Notes under the pieces: model-generated
Seen by the model: only the letters and a program-made list of their open reading frames with translations
Database searches by the model: none
Told to the model about the DNA's origin: nothing
Shown here: in pieces, positions 12,227 through 25,327 of the stretch
Position numbering within the stretch: position 1 is the stretch's first letter
How the letters are laid out: every line of letters begins with the position of its first letter
Source of the DNA: Siderastrea radians
Taxonomy: Eukaryota > Cnidaria > Anthozoa > Scleractinia > Rhizangiidae
Assembly (NCBI GenBank): GCA_964017195.1
Contig: OZ024892.1
Location: 6,016,366-6,080,365, forward strand
Reading direction: 5' to 3'
DNA: 64,000 nt
Made by a program: the position numbers and the translations under genes

Positions 12227-13429
12227 CTAGTCCTCATACAGTTGGTACTGTTCCACCATCTCCCTGTGAGAAGTGCTTTTCAGATGCATAGACACACCCC
12301 TCGGATGTCTGCACAGGACATTGCATAATGGACAGACTACCTCCTCTGTAAACTGTTCTGAGGACCTGAAAATCAAAAGACAAGCTCTAAGTTCACAAGC
12401 TCTCTAAGTTGCTAAGTTCACAAGTTACCAGAAGATCACTTCCCTTCTTTTTCAAATAATACACAAAACAGAGATAACCTGAGACTGCTTTGTTCCACAT
12501 GAAACTAGGGAAAACAATGAACAAACTAACATGCCATCAAAGACTGGAACAATTTAGATCAAGACATTAGAAACTCTGTTAACATTACGACTTTTAAACA
12601 TAATTGTTTTAAACGGTTTTAGAACGTTTTATTGTCACCCTTTAACATTTTATCTTTCCATGTTTAGCTTTAAACTTTCATCATCATCATCATCGTTATG
12701 TAGGATATGCCAAGTAAACTGGCATATCCTACACAGAATTCTCTATTTCACAGAGATGAGGTAGGGGAAGAGAGCCTGTTACACTTATCTAACAAGCCTC
12801 CAACCGCTCCAAGTAAAAAAAAAACTGAACTACCTGTCAGCCAGTTTGTCAACATTGATGTTCTCTCATGGTATTAGCCAAACAGAATTGACCAGAGGTC
12901 ACGCAGTGACGGAAATGTACAGGAGGCACGACAGACACCCTTTCTCTCCCGAACAATCAGAAATCAGAAATCTGACATTTTAACATGATATCCTCTAAAG
13001 AATTGTATCAGGCCCTCTTCTTCTGGGGGTGGGGGTGGGGGTGTTGAAGGGCCTCCCACAGGTCATATTCCAGGCTTTAGACTGACGAACACAAGAGAGA
13101 TACCATAAACATAACCACTATTTAGGAGCAGACAGCAACAGCAGCCAGCCATTCATTTGGGCGACCAGGACTAACTGCTTTCTGTTAGTGGACAGAATTC
13201 TTAAAAAGGGGTCCAAAACTTTCTTGCAAAAATTCAACTGTGGTATTTACCTTCCCTCCAAGCTTCTCAACCACGCTACTTTATCTAGCAATTCTGCCCG
13301 CTTTACTCGAGAGTCATCTTCCTCATCAAGGGGCACGTCAGAAATGGCAATGCCTTGGTGCAACGTGTAAAGAGCACAGTCCACTTCAGTCTTGTTCTTC
13401 TCCGGTTCCATTTTGTAAGCAGGGTCGAT
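12227..13429 (-). CDS. TDRD9: TDRD9 exons 38-39: C-terminal tail with C2H2-like zinc finger
   Basis: Residues 1332-1436. Exon 38 is an acidic/helical segment beginning IDPAYKMEPEKNKTEVDCAL, where the VDP/IDP start matches the vertebrate C-terminus. Exon 39 encodes a compact C2H2-type finger: C1402-x2-C1405-x12-H1418-x5-H1424, written CPLCNVLCRHPRGVSMHLKS for the first 20 residues, and ends YEDTAG-stop (TAG at 12227-12229). As far as I recall, human TDRD9 lacks this finger. It may be ancestral or lineage-specific. Confidence 0.85.
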
Positions 13430-16400
13430 CTGTTAAGAGAAACTTTTTAGAAGTTTTCCAACAAAACAAAACAAAAAGGAAAATAATACTCCTTATAGCT
13501 ACAAGGAGCTTCAGAAACTCTTCAGTCCAAATCTTTGCGACTTCTAAATTGCAAGGTATTGTTCTTTTTTGGACAGTGAACAATAGCTGCTAGAATTTGA
13601 TTTCCATAATTAGCACAATCTCACCTTATACATTTGTGTTTATTCGGTTAGCCTTTGGAAGCCCTAAAACCATCAATTTTGTGTCCAATACAGTGCAGAT
13701 ATAGAATTTCCTGAACTGACACAACAGGCAGATAAACTAGGTGTAGATTGTCACAACAGAAGTAATTTTTTCAAACAGGCTTTTTAACAAAATATTGAAG
13801 GCTTCACCTTTACACAAGGACGATTTTACTCATTTAAGAGCTTACAACTTTCAATGGAACTCGAAATCCTATAAACGGCTTCTGTTGTGACACAATAGAG
13901 GTTGCAACTGATCAATGAGTGGTAAAATCAAGAAGTGTTGTCTTCCCCACTAGGAGAAAACTTAGACACAGAGTTGCATTTTATGAAGTCTTAACTTTGG
14001 GAGTTCATAGCATCGCAAAGGAGCGCAATCTTTTAAACCAAAACCGACTTTCTTCTACTTCAACCATTCCTCAAGCTCTCTGCTAAGTTTCAACGGAATC
14101 GGCTTCCCAACGTTCAAGATATAAAGTTTTTAATGTAAGCCCTCCACCAAAATTTTGCCTTATAAATTTATTCATGAGCAGCTTGTCATCCGCGGCCTTA
14201 AAACATAAATTGAGTGGAATGATCTTCCTTAATTACTAACAAACTGCGAAGTACACTTCACTCATTTCACATTTAATCTTTACTTTGTCCAGTCTACACC
14301 TGGCATATTAGAACCCACAAACGACCAGCACCCAACATCTGAGGGCTTTGTAGTTCAGTTAGAAGTGTAACATACCAGTATCATGGAGGTCAAGCCCAAT
14401 GTGCTACAAGCGGTTTTGTTTACCTGGTTCCAGCGATTTGCTCTGGGAAATGCCCATGGCTTTTTGTTCTCTCGCGGTTTTAAAACAAGCCTAAGGAGGG
14501 AAATGTATATATATCAAGGTGAGCTAAACAGGAAGACGTTAAAACGCAGAGCAACCACACATAAAACACTTCAAGGTTACTAATTTTAAAGACAACTATA
14601 ACGTTATTAATAGAAAAATATCTTTTAAAAAGTCGCAGAAACCAGTAAAATAAATGGACGCTACATCCTTTTTAGGAAAAATTGTTCAATCAAGTTGCCG
14701 CAAAAAATGGACACCCCTAGTGCCCAGTTTCTACCTGCCTAAAGAGCCTTTCACGTTTGTCAAATAGTTTCACAAGAAATCCCACCCTAAAGCGACAACT
14801 TAATTTTGTAACTCTGTTAAAACTAATTATGCTACTTGGTTTCGCACTCACTAAAATAAAAGAAACAAACAAAGAAACAAACAATCCCTAGGGGACCAGG
14901 GATGGCGCAGTGGTGAGAGCACACGAATCCCACCAATGTGGCCCGTGTTTGACTCCCGCACTTGGCGTCAGATGTGGGTTTAGTTTTGTTGTTGGTTCTC
15001 GTCCTTGCTCTGAAAGGTTTTTCTCAAAGTTCTCCGGTATTCGCCTCTCCTCAGAAACCAATCCTCAAAAACTCCAATTCAATCTGGACACTGTGGACGA
15101 AGAACCACTCTGCGGATGTGCCACTGATTCCCATTTGTTACCATTTTTTATCATCATTATTACAAACACATACTCTGTGATTGTTCGTCTACTGGAGTTT
15201 TGAATTCTCTCCACTGCTGGTGTTCCCCAACCTGCCACCTCAGCTTCGCTTTGTAGCGCCATGTTGATCGCGGTACGCAACGAGTTAATCTGTTGAATGA
15301 TCCAGAAAACAGTATTTAGAGTGTGACTATACAAGTAAAAGCTACTGAACGGTACTTTCTTGTGATGCATTTTATTGCACTGTACAAAGTGATTCTAACT
15401 TCTAACCTTTTTTATGTACACGTAATACATACCAAAATAATGTCATGCTGAGTAATCTCCACCTCAAACACGATTTCACTGTCGTGGTCTGGCAGCAAAG
15501 CTTGTCCTGTGTGAGGATCGTAACCCAGACCTACCAATGCCCCCGTGTACTTGCGTTTTTCGGGATCAGTTCTATAGACAAAGCAACAACGCAGCAGTAA
15601 GGCAGTAATATGAGCGTAATTTAATTCCGTTTATATTATAATGCCCACAGCCCTTATTCTTGTTTACGTCAGACATGCTAATTTCACTCCAAGCCTCTAT
15701 TTCGAAGTGTTAACATGTGAAATGTTTCATCAATGAAATCCCAAAGCAACAAAGTTTTAAAAAATACTCATACAAAACAGCGTCTGGATGAGAGCCTGGA
15801 AGGAAAGGCGGCAGGAGGTGTACGGGAGGTGGGAAAAGAGTGAGAGGGAAGCAGAAGAAATAGTGACAATGTGTGCAATCAAAGAGTGTTAAGAGGTGGG
15901 AGCCATCCAAAAATAGGAAGGGGACCGGGATTAAAGAGAAGGGGAGGCAGGAAAGCCCCCTGTCCCCCCATCCAATCCTACAATGGTAGAAAAGGGATAA
16001 ATTACGTGAAATTCAGATGCAATGCAATTACCTTAATTCAGCAAACGGAGCGAAGAGTAGTGCCACAATAGGCAACAGGCCATGTATGTTTGGCATCAGG
16101 GTAGTATCTCTAAAACATGAACAAACAAACCACATCACTTAGTATGCAGCTGATCTGTAGTAACACTGTGCCGAAAATAAATGGAAGGCGCTTACAATGT
16201 TTCAAAACCAGACTTCAAAGACATGGGAATATCGTTAGATCACCCGATGAATCACACAGTCATGAAAATACTTAATTTTGTTTGTCCCTGCACTACTAAA
16301 AAACATTATCACAACTCTAGAATTGTAAACATATTACTCACTATTCCACAGGTCATGACATTTTGCACATGTTTAAAATATCAGTTGCAAGAATAACTTG

Positions 16401-19400
16401 GTGATAAATTCATCATTTAGTCAGCAGTTCTTTTCAAACTGATGGATATTTTGAATTCGGAAAACAAATCTAAATGTAATGCTCTGGTGGCTAACATTTT
16501 TCTTTGTATTTTCAGGTTGCTGGATTTGGACAATTTTCATTTGGGAGGAAATGGTAAAAAAAATTGCTTCAAAGTCAAGTGCGAAATCCCTGTTAACCCC
16601 TTTAAGCTCCAATATCAATATGCATATTCTCCTTACTGTTCTCCATGCATTTCTTATGGTACTAGTTGAGAGAATTTGCACAAACATGAAGACATTGCAT
16701 GTTTGGTGATCATTTCCTTTATTCTCGTGACCTGTGTGTTTGATCAAGTAGGGATATTGTTAGGAGAAATTAGATGCTTCTCACTATTGTGGCTTAAAGG
16801 GTCAACAACCTTTTACGATGATGGAAGGAACGCACACATTGTGTTAATCAGTTTATCTTTGATGAGTAAAATATGTACCTTGCAACCACTGTAGACCCAG
16901 TAGTGTTTATGCCAATGTTGGCCGCAACCAGAAACCTCTGATGGGTGTCCTGGGGCTGGTCATTCAAGATAACACTGTTAACCGAACCCTGTTCAACTCT
17001 GACAGATCTGTAATACATAAGCTGACAGTTAGTACATGTAAATGATTTTTAGCCAATGTTGGCTGTGTAAAGTATTTCCATGACGGCATTGCATAGTTAT
17101 TACTGTGATACGTATTTTCTCACCTCAGGCGTCCAATGTTAGTGATGCTATAGAAGCTCATTTCAATAGGACTTTCAGGTCCGCGTAGAGTAACCTACAT
17201 GATAAATGTGTAATAATTTTAACTCAGTCCTATGATCGAAATCTTAGCTCTCCTTACATTACCTCACTTCTGATCTCAGATGCAAGAATTTGGTGGTTTA
17301 TCAAGACAATATTACATTCTCCTTGCATGTTTGCTTGACCGTGTACTGATCCTGAATGGATGGGGCAAGGAAATGGCCAATGCAAACCTCATCCAATTAA
17401 TATCATTGAAACAAGCGAGGTCCTCTTATGGCTGGCATAAATAAGCATTTGAGTACAAGTACAACTCATCAATTCCAGTTTGCAGGCCTTCGATATCACA
17501 TCACATACCAATCTCATTCCAAGTTTACTACTAAAACAACACGACAGAGTTGTTGAAAATGTTACTCGTTTGAAAGTCGTACCCCTGCTCAATCGCACAC
17601 CCACAGTCCGATCTGAAGGTCGATATTGCAACTTACTTCTCTATTCCTGTACGTAAACAATGTCCTAACACTTCTGTACAAAATGAAATTGTCATTGATT
17701 CCCGGTGGTTCATCGTTGAATCACTAATTCAAGTAGTAGTAGATGAGAGAGATTCAACTGTCTTTGCAAACTTCTAAAAAGCACTTCATTTTTACCTTTG
17801 TACAGACGTCATCCTGTATATCCATGTCTCTCAGATCCACTGTATCCAACCAATCAAAGTTATCTTGAGGAGGCATGTCCCCTGAGACATTCTGATGTGC
17901 CATCTATGGAAAATAAACAAGAGTCACTCGTGTTAGTTCTACTCTTGACATTTATTCTCCATATCTTTCTTGTAATCTCAGTTGTGAGAATTTGATGTTA
18001 AATCAAGACAGTGTCTGTTAGAATGCAGGTTTTTAGTGGTCCTGAAGCAATGGTGATGAAAAACCTCTTTCCTCTTAAAAGTCCTAGATGCAAAATCCCA
18101 CTTGACGTGACGAGTCTCTACATTATTAAATAATCGCAAAATCAGACCCAATTTATGACAGATAATCGTAAAATCGCAGGTAATTAAAGCTTAATAATCT
18201 TAAACCGAACGCAATTTAAGTTAAATAATCCTAAAATCACACGATTATTCATCATAAAATGCGCGTGATTTTACGACTATTTAACGTAAATTGCATGCAA
18301 TTTTACGAGTACTTATCATAAAATGCACGTGACTTTACGATTATTTAACGTAAAATGCGTGCAATATTACGATAACTTATCACAAAATGCACGTGATTTT
18401 ACGATTTATCATAAAATGCGCGTGATTTTACTTTTATTTAACGAAAAATGCGAGCAATTTTACGATTATTAAACATAACTTGCATGCAATTTTACAATTA
18501 TTTAACGTAAATTGCGTTATTTTACGATTATTTATCATAATATGCGTGCAATTTTACCATTATTTAACGTAAATTGCTTGCAATTTTATGACTATTAATC
18601 ATAAAATGCGCGTGACTTTACAATTATTTAACGTAAAATGGACTTGATTTTACGATTATTTATGGCCGTGGCTAAAAGTGGGACGGGGACGTGGGGACGG
18701 GGATGCGGATGCGGGGGTGCGTTTGGGGATGCGGGACGCGTGGGGACGCGAGATAGGGGACACATGGAGATGTGAGATTGGGGACGCAGGGACGTGAGAT
18801 AGAGGAGTGGAGAGATGAGATCGGGGACGCGTGTTATATAGCAGAAAAGCGGAAAAAAGTGACTATAAATAGATCGAAAAAGCTGATTTCTTCCAACAAA
18901 ACTCAAACTTTATAAAGAGAAAGCTAATGACATTTCTCTGAAGTTAATAACCAATTTCTTATAAAATTTTTATTATTTCTAGCCCCAGAAACACGACCCT
19001 CCTCTATGGTCTCCCGGGACATTATCAACAAAGTCAGCTCTCCTCTCTGTTTTTCGATTGGCCATGTTATTTTCCACCTTGGTAGCCTTTTCTTGTAGTC
19101 ACCAGTCTCTTTATTCTGTTCACTGTTGTGTTGGCCAGTAAATTTTAAGACGGACTTTCCCTATTGACGGTGCAAAAATCCAAAACAAACGTGTATTATC
19201 CGTGATTGGCAGGTCTAGCGGATTGATAGGAAAATAGCCAATGTTTGCGCCATTTTGTTGGAAGAAATCAGCTTTTTCGATCCAAATAAAAGTCACTTTT
19301 TTCTGCTTTTCTGCTATACAACACGCGTCCCCGATCTCACGTCCCCACATCCCCGTTTTCACGTCCGCGCGTCTCCAATCTCGTCCCCACGTTCCCAAAC

Positions 19401-22400
19401 ACGCTTCCCTGCGTCCCCGTCCCACTTTTAGCCAGTCATTACTTATCATAAATTTTTTACGATCATCTAACGTAAAATGCGAGCAAGTTTACGATTATTT
19501 ATCATAAAATGCACGTGATTTTACGTTCAACGTAAATTGCTTGCAATTTTACGATTACTCATCATAAAATGCGCGTGATTTTACGATTATTTAACGTAAA
19601 TTGCATGTAATTTTACGATTATTTAACGTAAAATGCATGCAATTTTACAATTATTTAACGTAAATTGACTGCCATTCTACGATTATTTAACGTAAAATAG
19701 TGCAATTCTACGATTATTTAACGTGAATTGCATGTAATTTTACGATTATTTGTCATAAAATCCGCGCAATTTTACGATTATTAAACGTAAATTGCATGTA
19801 ATTTTACGATTATTTATCATAACAGGGACTACAATCTTTTTCACACTTTTCAGCAAAAGAGAGGAAATCTGTTCCAGACTCTTTTAGAACTTGCAATGTT
19901 TTAGATTTTAAGCGGGAGATTTTCAATTATACTTCTTTTAATCAATAAGGTATCTTAAGGACTTTGTATTTTTACTTTTGTTAATATATTTCTTTATTCA
20001 TTCATTTTAGCATCAGTGCTACTCTTAAAATTGAGATGAAATAAAGTTAATGTACGTATGTATGTATGTATGTATGTACGTAAGCACGTACGTACGTACG
20101 TATGTATGTATGTATGTATGTACGTAAGTACAATCATACATACATGTTCGAGTGTTGCGCGCGAAGGATCGCGGTTTGCGGGTTTGAAATAGTTACCATT
20201 GAGTTATTCGTGTCATTCTATGGTCAGCCTCGCCACAACAACTTGGTTTTGTGAAATTTGGTTTCAGTTGTTCTATTGGCGTGATTTTCATTATCAGCTT
20301 CAGTCCTGTCCAATACTTAAATAGCAATTTGTCATTCTATATTCACGTTATAGCTGCTTTATTCTATTAGTTTTATACACCTCAAAACCCCGAAGGTAGC
20401 GCCAGAGCATAGGTTGGGGGTACACAGTCCCTATTTTTTCCCAAAAGTGGTTTTTTGGGGTTTACGTTTCCGGCTTTGGCGCGTTTAGATTTACTGTATT
20501 ACTTGAGTATTTATGTGAGTTAATAAAGTGTATCATGGGCCTGGCTGACCGACGTACCCATGCCTCAAAGTGTTGTTCGTGTGTTCAGTTGTGTAGTGGA
20601 GGCAAAACTGTATGTATGTAATTACTATGCAATTTTACGGTTATTTAACGTAAATTGCATGCAATTTTTATGATTATGTAACGTAAATTGCGTGCAATTC
20701 TACGGTTATGTATTATAAAATGGGCTAGATTTTACGATTATTCAACGTAAATTGAGTGTAATTTTAAGATTATTTATCACAAAATGCGCGTGATTTTACG
20801 ATTATTTATCATAAAATGCCTTGATTTTACGATTATTTAACGTAAAATACGTCCATTTTACGATTATTAAACGTAAATTGCATGCAATTTTACGATTATT
20901 TATTACAAAATGCACGTGATTTTACGATTATTTATCATAAAATGCGCGCAATTTTACTATTTTTAAACGTAAATTGAGTGTGATTTTACGATTATTTATC
21001 ATAAAAAGCGCTAGATTTTACGATTATTTAACGTAAAATGCGTCAATTTACGCTTATTTAACGTAAATTGCATGCAATTTAACGCTTATTTAACGTAAAT
21101 TGCGTGCAATTTTACGATTGTTTATCATAAAATGCGCGTGATTTTACCACTATTTATCATAACATGCGCGTGATTTTACGACTATTTATCATAACATGCG
21201 CTAGATTTTACGATTATTTAACGTAAATTGCATGCAATTTTACGATTATTTTTCATAAAATGCGCGTGATTTTACGATTATCACAATGACAATGGCTGGT
21301 AGAATCCCAAGTCCTTTTGAAAGCTTGCCAAGATTTGACATCATTTTCGATTTCTTCGATTTCATTCAGAGGGCTTGACAACAGCCCGCAAAAAATCCTA
21401 GAAACGATGATGCGCAGAAAGCTGCACAGGATGTTTTTCCGCTCTGAAATGATACAACATAAAATTGCATGCAACTTTTGTTACAGAATTTTAAAATCAT
21501 GCGCAATTTATAAGAAATCACAAAATTGCCCGCCATTTACACAATTTACATTTAAAATCGTGAAACCAGGCAAAATCTGATAAATAATCGCAAAACCAAG
21601 TCTGTTAATTAAAGATAAATAATGACTAATAATTTTTAATTTATTACCCTAGAGGCATGGGACTCTTCCTGGAATACGGCAAACCCCTCGTCAATAAGAA
21701 CTTGGTTGATGTGTATGTCTTCTTCAGTGCTGGTGTCATACAGGTCCACACGAAGAACATTTCTCATCAGAGAGTACACCTACAAACAGCAACGTTTCTT
21801 GTCTGTTAAGTCTACTGCAACATGGTTGAACCAATTACAGAGCAAATGTGACTTGGTTCAGGTGTGTTTCCCTTTGATTGGTGCCATAGGGAAACACTTG
21901 TTTTTGTTCAAGTTCCAATGTCTCAGTTTGACTATCCACATTTTCCTGTGTAATGTGATGCAGTGTATTGCAAAGCTCTGAGTTGAGAACGTTTCTTTCT
22001 TCCTAGTAGTTGTTTCAGTTATCCAGCGATTGAAAATATTTATTTTTACGTTTGTGTCCCATAGGCTGATCTATTTACTTTTACTTCATCCTCTGACCTA
22101 AACCATCTCAAAACAGATCTCTGTGAAACCCAGTAAATTCTGTCCCATGGGGTAGCCTTTTTATTTGCAGAGAAGATTTAAAACAGTTATCTCAGGAAAC
22201 CATGACATATTTATTGCTGCATTTGCTTGTATATACCATACCTTGGCAGCCAGCTTTCTGTTTGCTGTAAGCTCAACAAACCTCTGTGTGGCCCTCTGAG
22301 ACCATGAGCCTGTAGGACAGTGAGCAGAGGGCACAGGAGCCACTTCACATAACATGCACTCAAATGCCTGCAAAAAATACAATTTTCGTACTTGAGTCAA

Positions 22401-25296
22401 CTCTTACTGTATTCAAAAGGACAAAAGTTTCATTAATTTCAAAGCTGCTATCGTTCTGACATGTTCAAAGTTTTATTCTGGCCCACCCCTACTTACATGT
22501 ACCTTAAAAGTACATACATAGGTTTGGCAGTAACTCAATTTAGCAACAGAAGCAATTTAAAACCAGGTACAGTCCCTAAGTGCTCACTTATGTTTAAAAC
22601 TGAACTCACTAATTTAAACGTTTGTTCAATGTTGTGTTAGAACTCCAATATTGTACCTGGAATTCCAGACTTGCAAATTCGTTTTCCATTTTTCTCAGCT
22701 GTGTCACATGCACCAGTGCCACATTGCCAAAGTCCACGTAGAAAACCTAGGAAGCAGTTAAAACAATTCAACACGAATTAAGTCTTGAACATCTGTTATC
22801 CATTTACGGCTTTCTTAAAATTTCTTTCTCCATTGTGTCAAAAGATTATTTGGCTTTCAAGAGCAATTCGTAGTGTGATCATCTGGGTGAGCGTAGCAAA
22901 AACAAACATGACTCATCCAGGGGATAAAACGTATTTACTGTGAGAGACCACTTTACCTCCAGGTAGTGTTTGTCCCTAAAAGAAACAATCCTTGCTCTGT
23001 AGTACAGTTCATCCTCTCCAAACAGAGCCACACACAGCATTCCCACACGCAGGCTTCTTCCGTCAACAGGCTGATGAAATGAAAACAAAGGTTCTAATGA
23101 GTGTCATATCAGAGACTGTCAGAATTCAGCATGTTGACTCATGTTAAATGACGTTAAGTGATTTTGGATGAAGTTTGATTCTCATCACAAATTTCATCCA
23201 ATACTGTTCATTCTAATCCACCAATGAATATTTTTTGCACGCATGCGATTGGTTAAAATGCATCATATGATGCAACACTTACCAAATAAAACTGGGACGT
23301 ATTGGATGCTACTTCCCATGTGAAATCCCCCATTTTTGAAAACTTAGCAGAACGAATGCAAAATGCTCCAACCAACAACGTTCAATGACGTTTAATGCCA
23401 CGCAATGTTGGACTGTTTGGTTTCTAAGCGAAACATTATTCAAAAACGTTTATATACAGCAATCTCGGATGATGCTGGATTAGCCTGGCCTGCCTTAAGC
23501 GACTGTTGCGTTATTGTAGGGTACAGAAGGCGACATAACTTGTGTATAGACATCTCCAAACAACCTGTGTGGTCTAAGACGTGTCACATTGATTTAATAC
23601 ACATGAAACTGCACCAAAAAATCATCACTATTTGCAAAGACATCCTTTTTGAAGACTACACTAGATTTATTAACGTGGGAGAGGTTCTCATGTGGGACTT
23701 AAAGACCAAATGGGATAAAAAAGAAATGTACCAAATTTGGGCCAGCCCAGCCTGATCCAGGTTACACTGGGGCCCAGTGTTTCTGCAAGAAAAGCCTCTG
23801 GCACTCAGGGTAGATCCAGGCAAATGGAATAGCTTATTCTTTCTTGAATGATGCACCCCCAAATTGCCTGCCCATTATCTGCATTTTAGAAATTTCTTAC
23901 TCTGTATTTCCATTGGACCAACAAAGTTTTCTAGTACGTCCATACCCGTAAGTATCCTCCCTCATTCATGTTCATTCTCTCTTGCAACATTTGAAGCCTT
24001 GTAGCGGATTCACTGTCAGGTTTCTGTGCCCAGAAGTGGCCAGCCTCAATCACCTGTTATGGCGCAACCATAAGATGTAAATGCTATCAGAAAGTGCTCT
24101 TTTTTTAAGAATACCTTAAGTTTTGTAACTACTAGTATGAAGCAGAAGTGGAAAAACATGCCAGTCAAACGAATTCTTGAAAGGAAATCAAACCATAATA
24201 TATTTTAAGACTTTTCCAAGACACAAGAGAGGAAGTTAAAAAAGACTTGAAATATTACATTTTACATTTTAACAAGCCGCTTATCATTATAACAAACCAC
24301 TTATCATTATAACAAACCTGGGTCATTTAATCTTAGGTCCCATTCATGCAAACACGTCTTTTGACTTTCCCAACGGTAGTGAAAATAGCTAACATAGCTT
24401 TAAGTGGTTCTAGCAGAACAGGAGTAACACAAAACTAGCACTGAGAACTTGCCCCTTCCCCCCCCCCCAAAAAAAAACAGCACTTCTTATGTTCCAATCT
24501 CCACCATGGCAGCATGAAAGGGGTTGAGGCTCTGAATAGTTTTTTGGCCTTGTTACAAAGTCTGCTGTATTTCCTCGCCACCTGAGACGCAATATTTCCA
24601 AATTTAATTCGATTTGGATAGCTCCAAGAGAACCACAAGTGCGTAATTGGGTTTTCCTCCTACATGTCATAAATGTATTTTTACAGAAATTTAATTATCT
24701 AATTCTGGTATTCTCACCACTGATGTTACAATTTCCAAGTAGCCAGTCTGCGGAAGATCAACCTGTGAAGCATCCATTGGAAAACAACGAAGTTAATTAA
24801 TTAAATTTTAAGAGTTAAAATCAAGGTCAATGGACATGTGTAATCAATTTTATGTCCAACTGAACATTTGTCTATGTCTACTGTCAGTAGTATTCCAAAA
24901 TTCATAATAATTTAATTTTGCATGGTACAATACTGGAGATAAAGGAGGCAACATATGTAGATGCCTCCCCCCCCCCACGTCTTAGCCCTTTTTCTTACTT
25001 GTCTCCAAGAGATTTTGTTTAATCCAAAAGTGCTATCATAGGATCATAATGTGAGCTCCCATAAGTCAGAGATTTTTTTTCGCGATTTTTAAAGTGAACG
25101 TAAAGAAAAAGAAGGGTGAGCGAAATTGATGAATTTTAAGAAAATTGAAAATTGTAAAGAATTAAAGGTGAGTTAAAATTAAAATGTAAAGTTAATAATT
25201 AACAGATGGACACCAAAACAGTCCACAAACAACCCCAAGTGCTCTTGCAGTGCTCTGACGGGGTATGCACAAAAATTTTTATCTCTCTTATTTCTT

Positions 25297-25327
<31 letters not shown>

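Noticed and set aside
14889..14960. tRNA gene
   Set aside because: A and B boxes are present, but no acceptor stem or anticodon arm closes; it is the head of a SINE.
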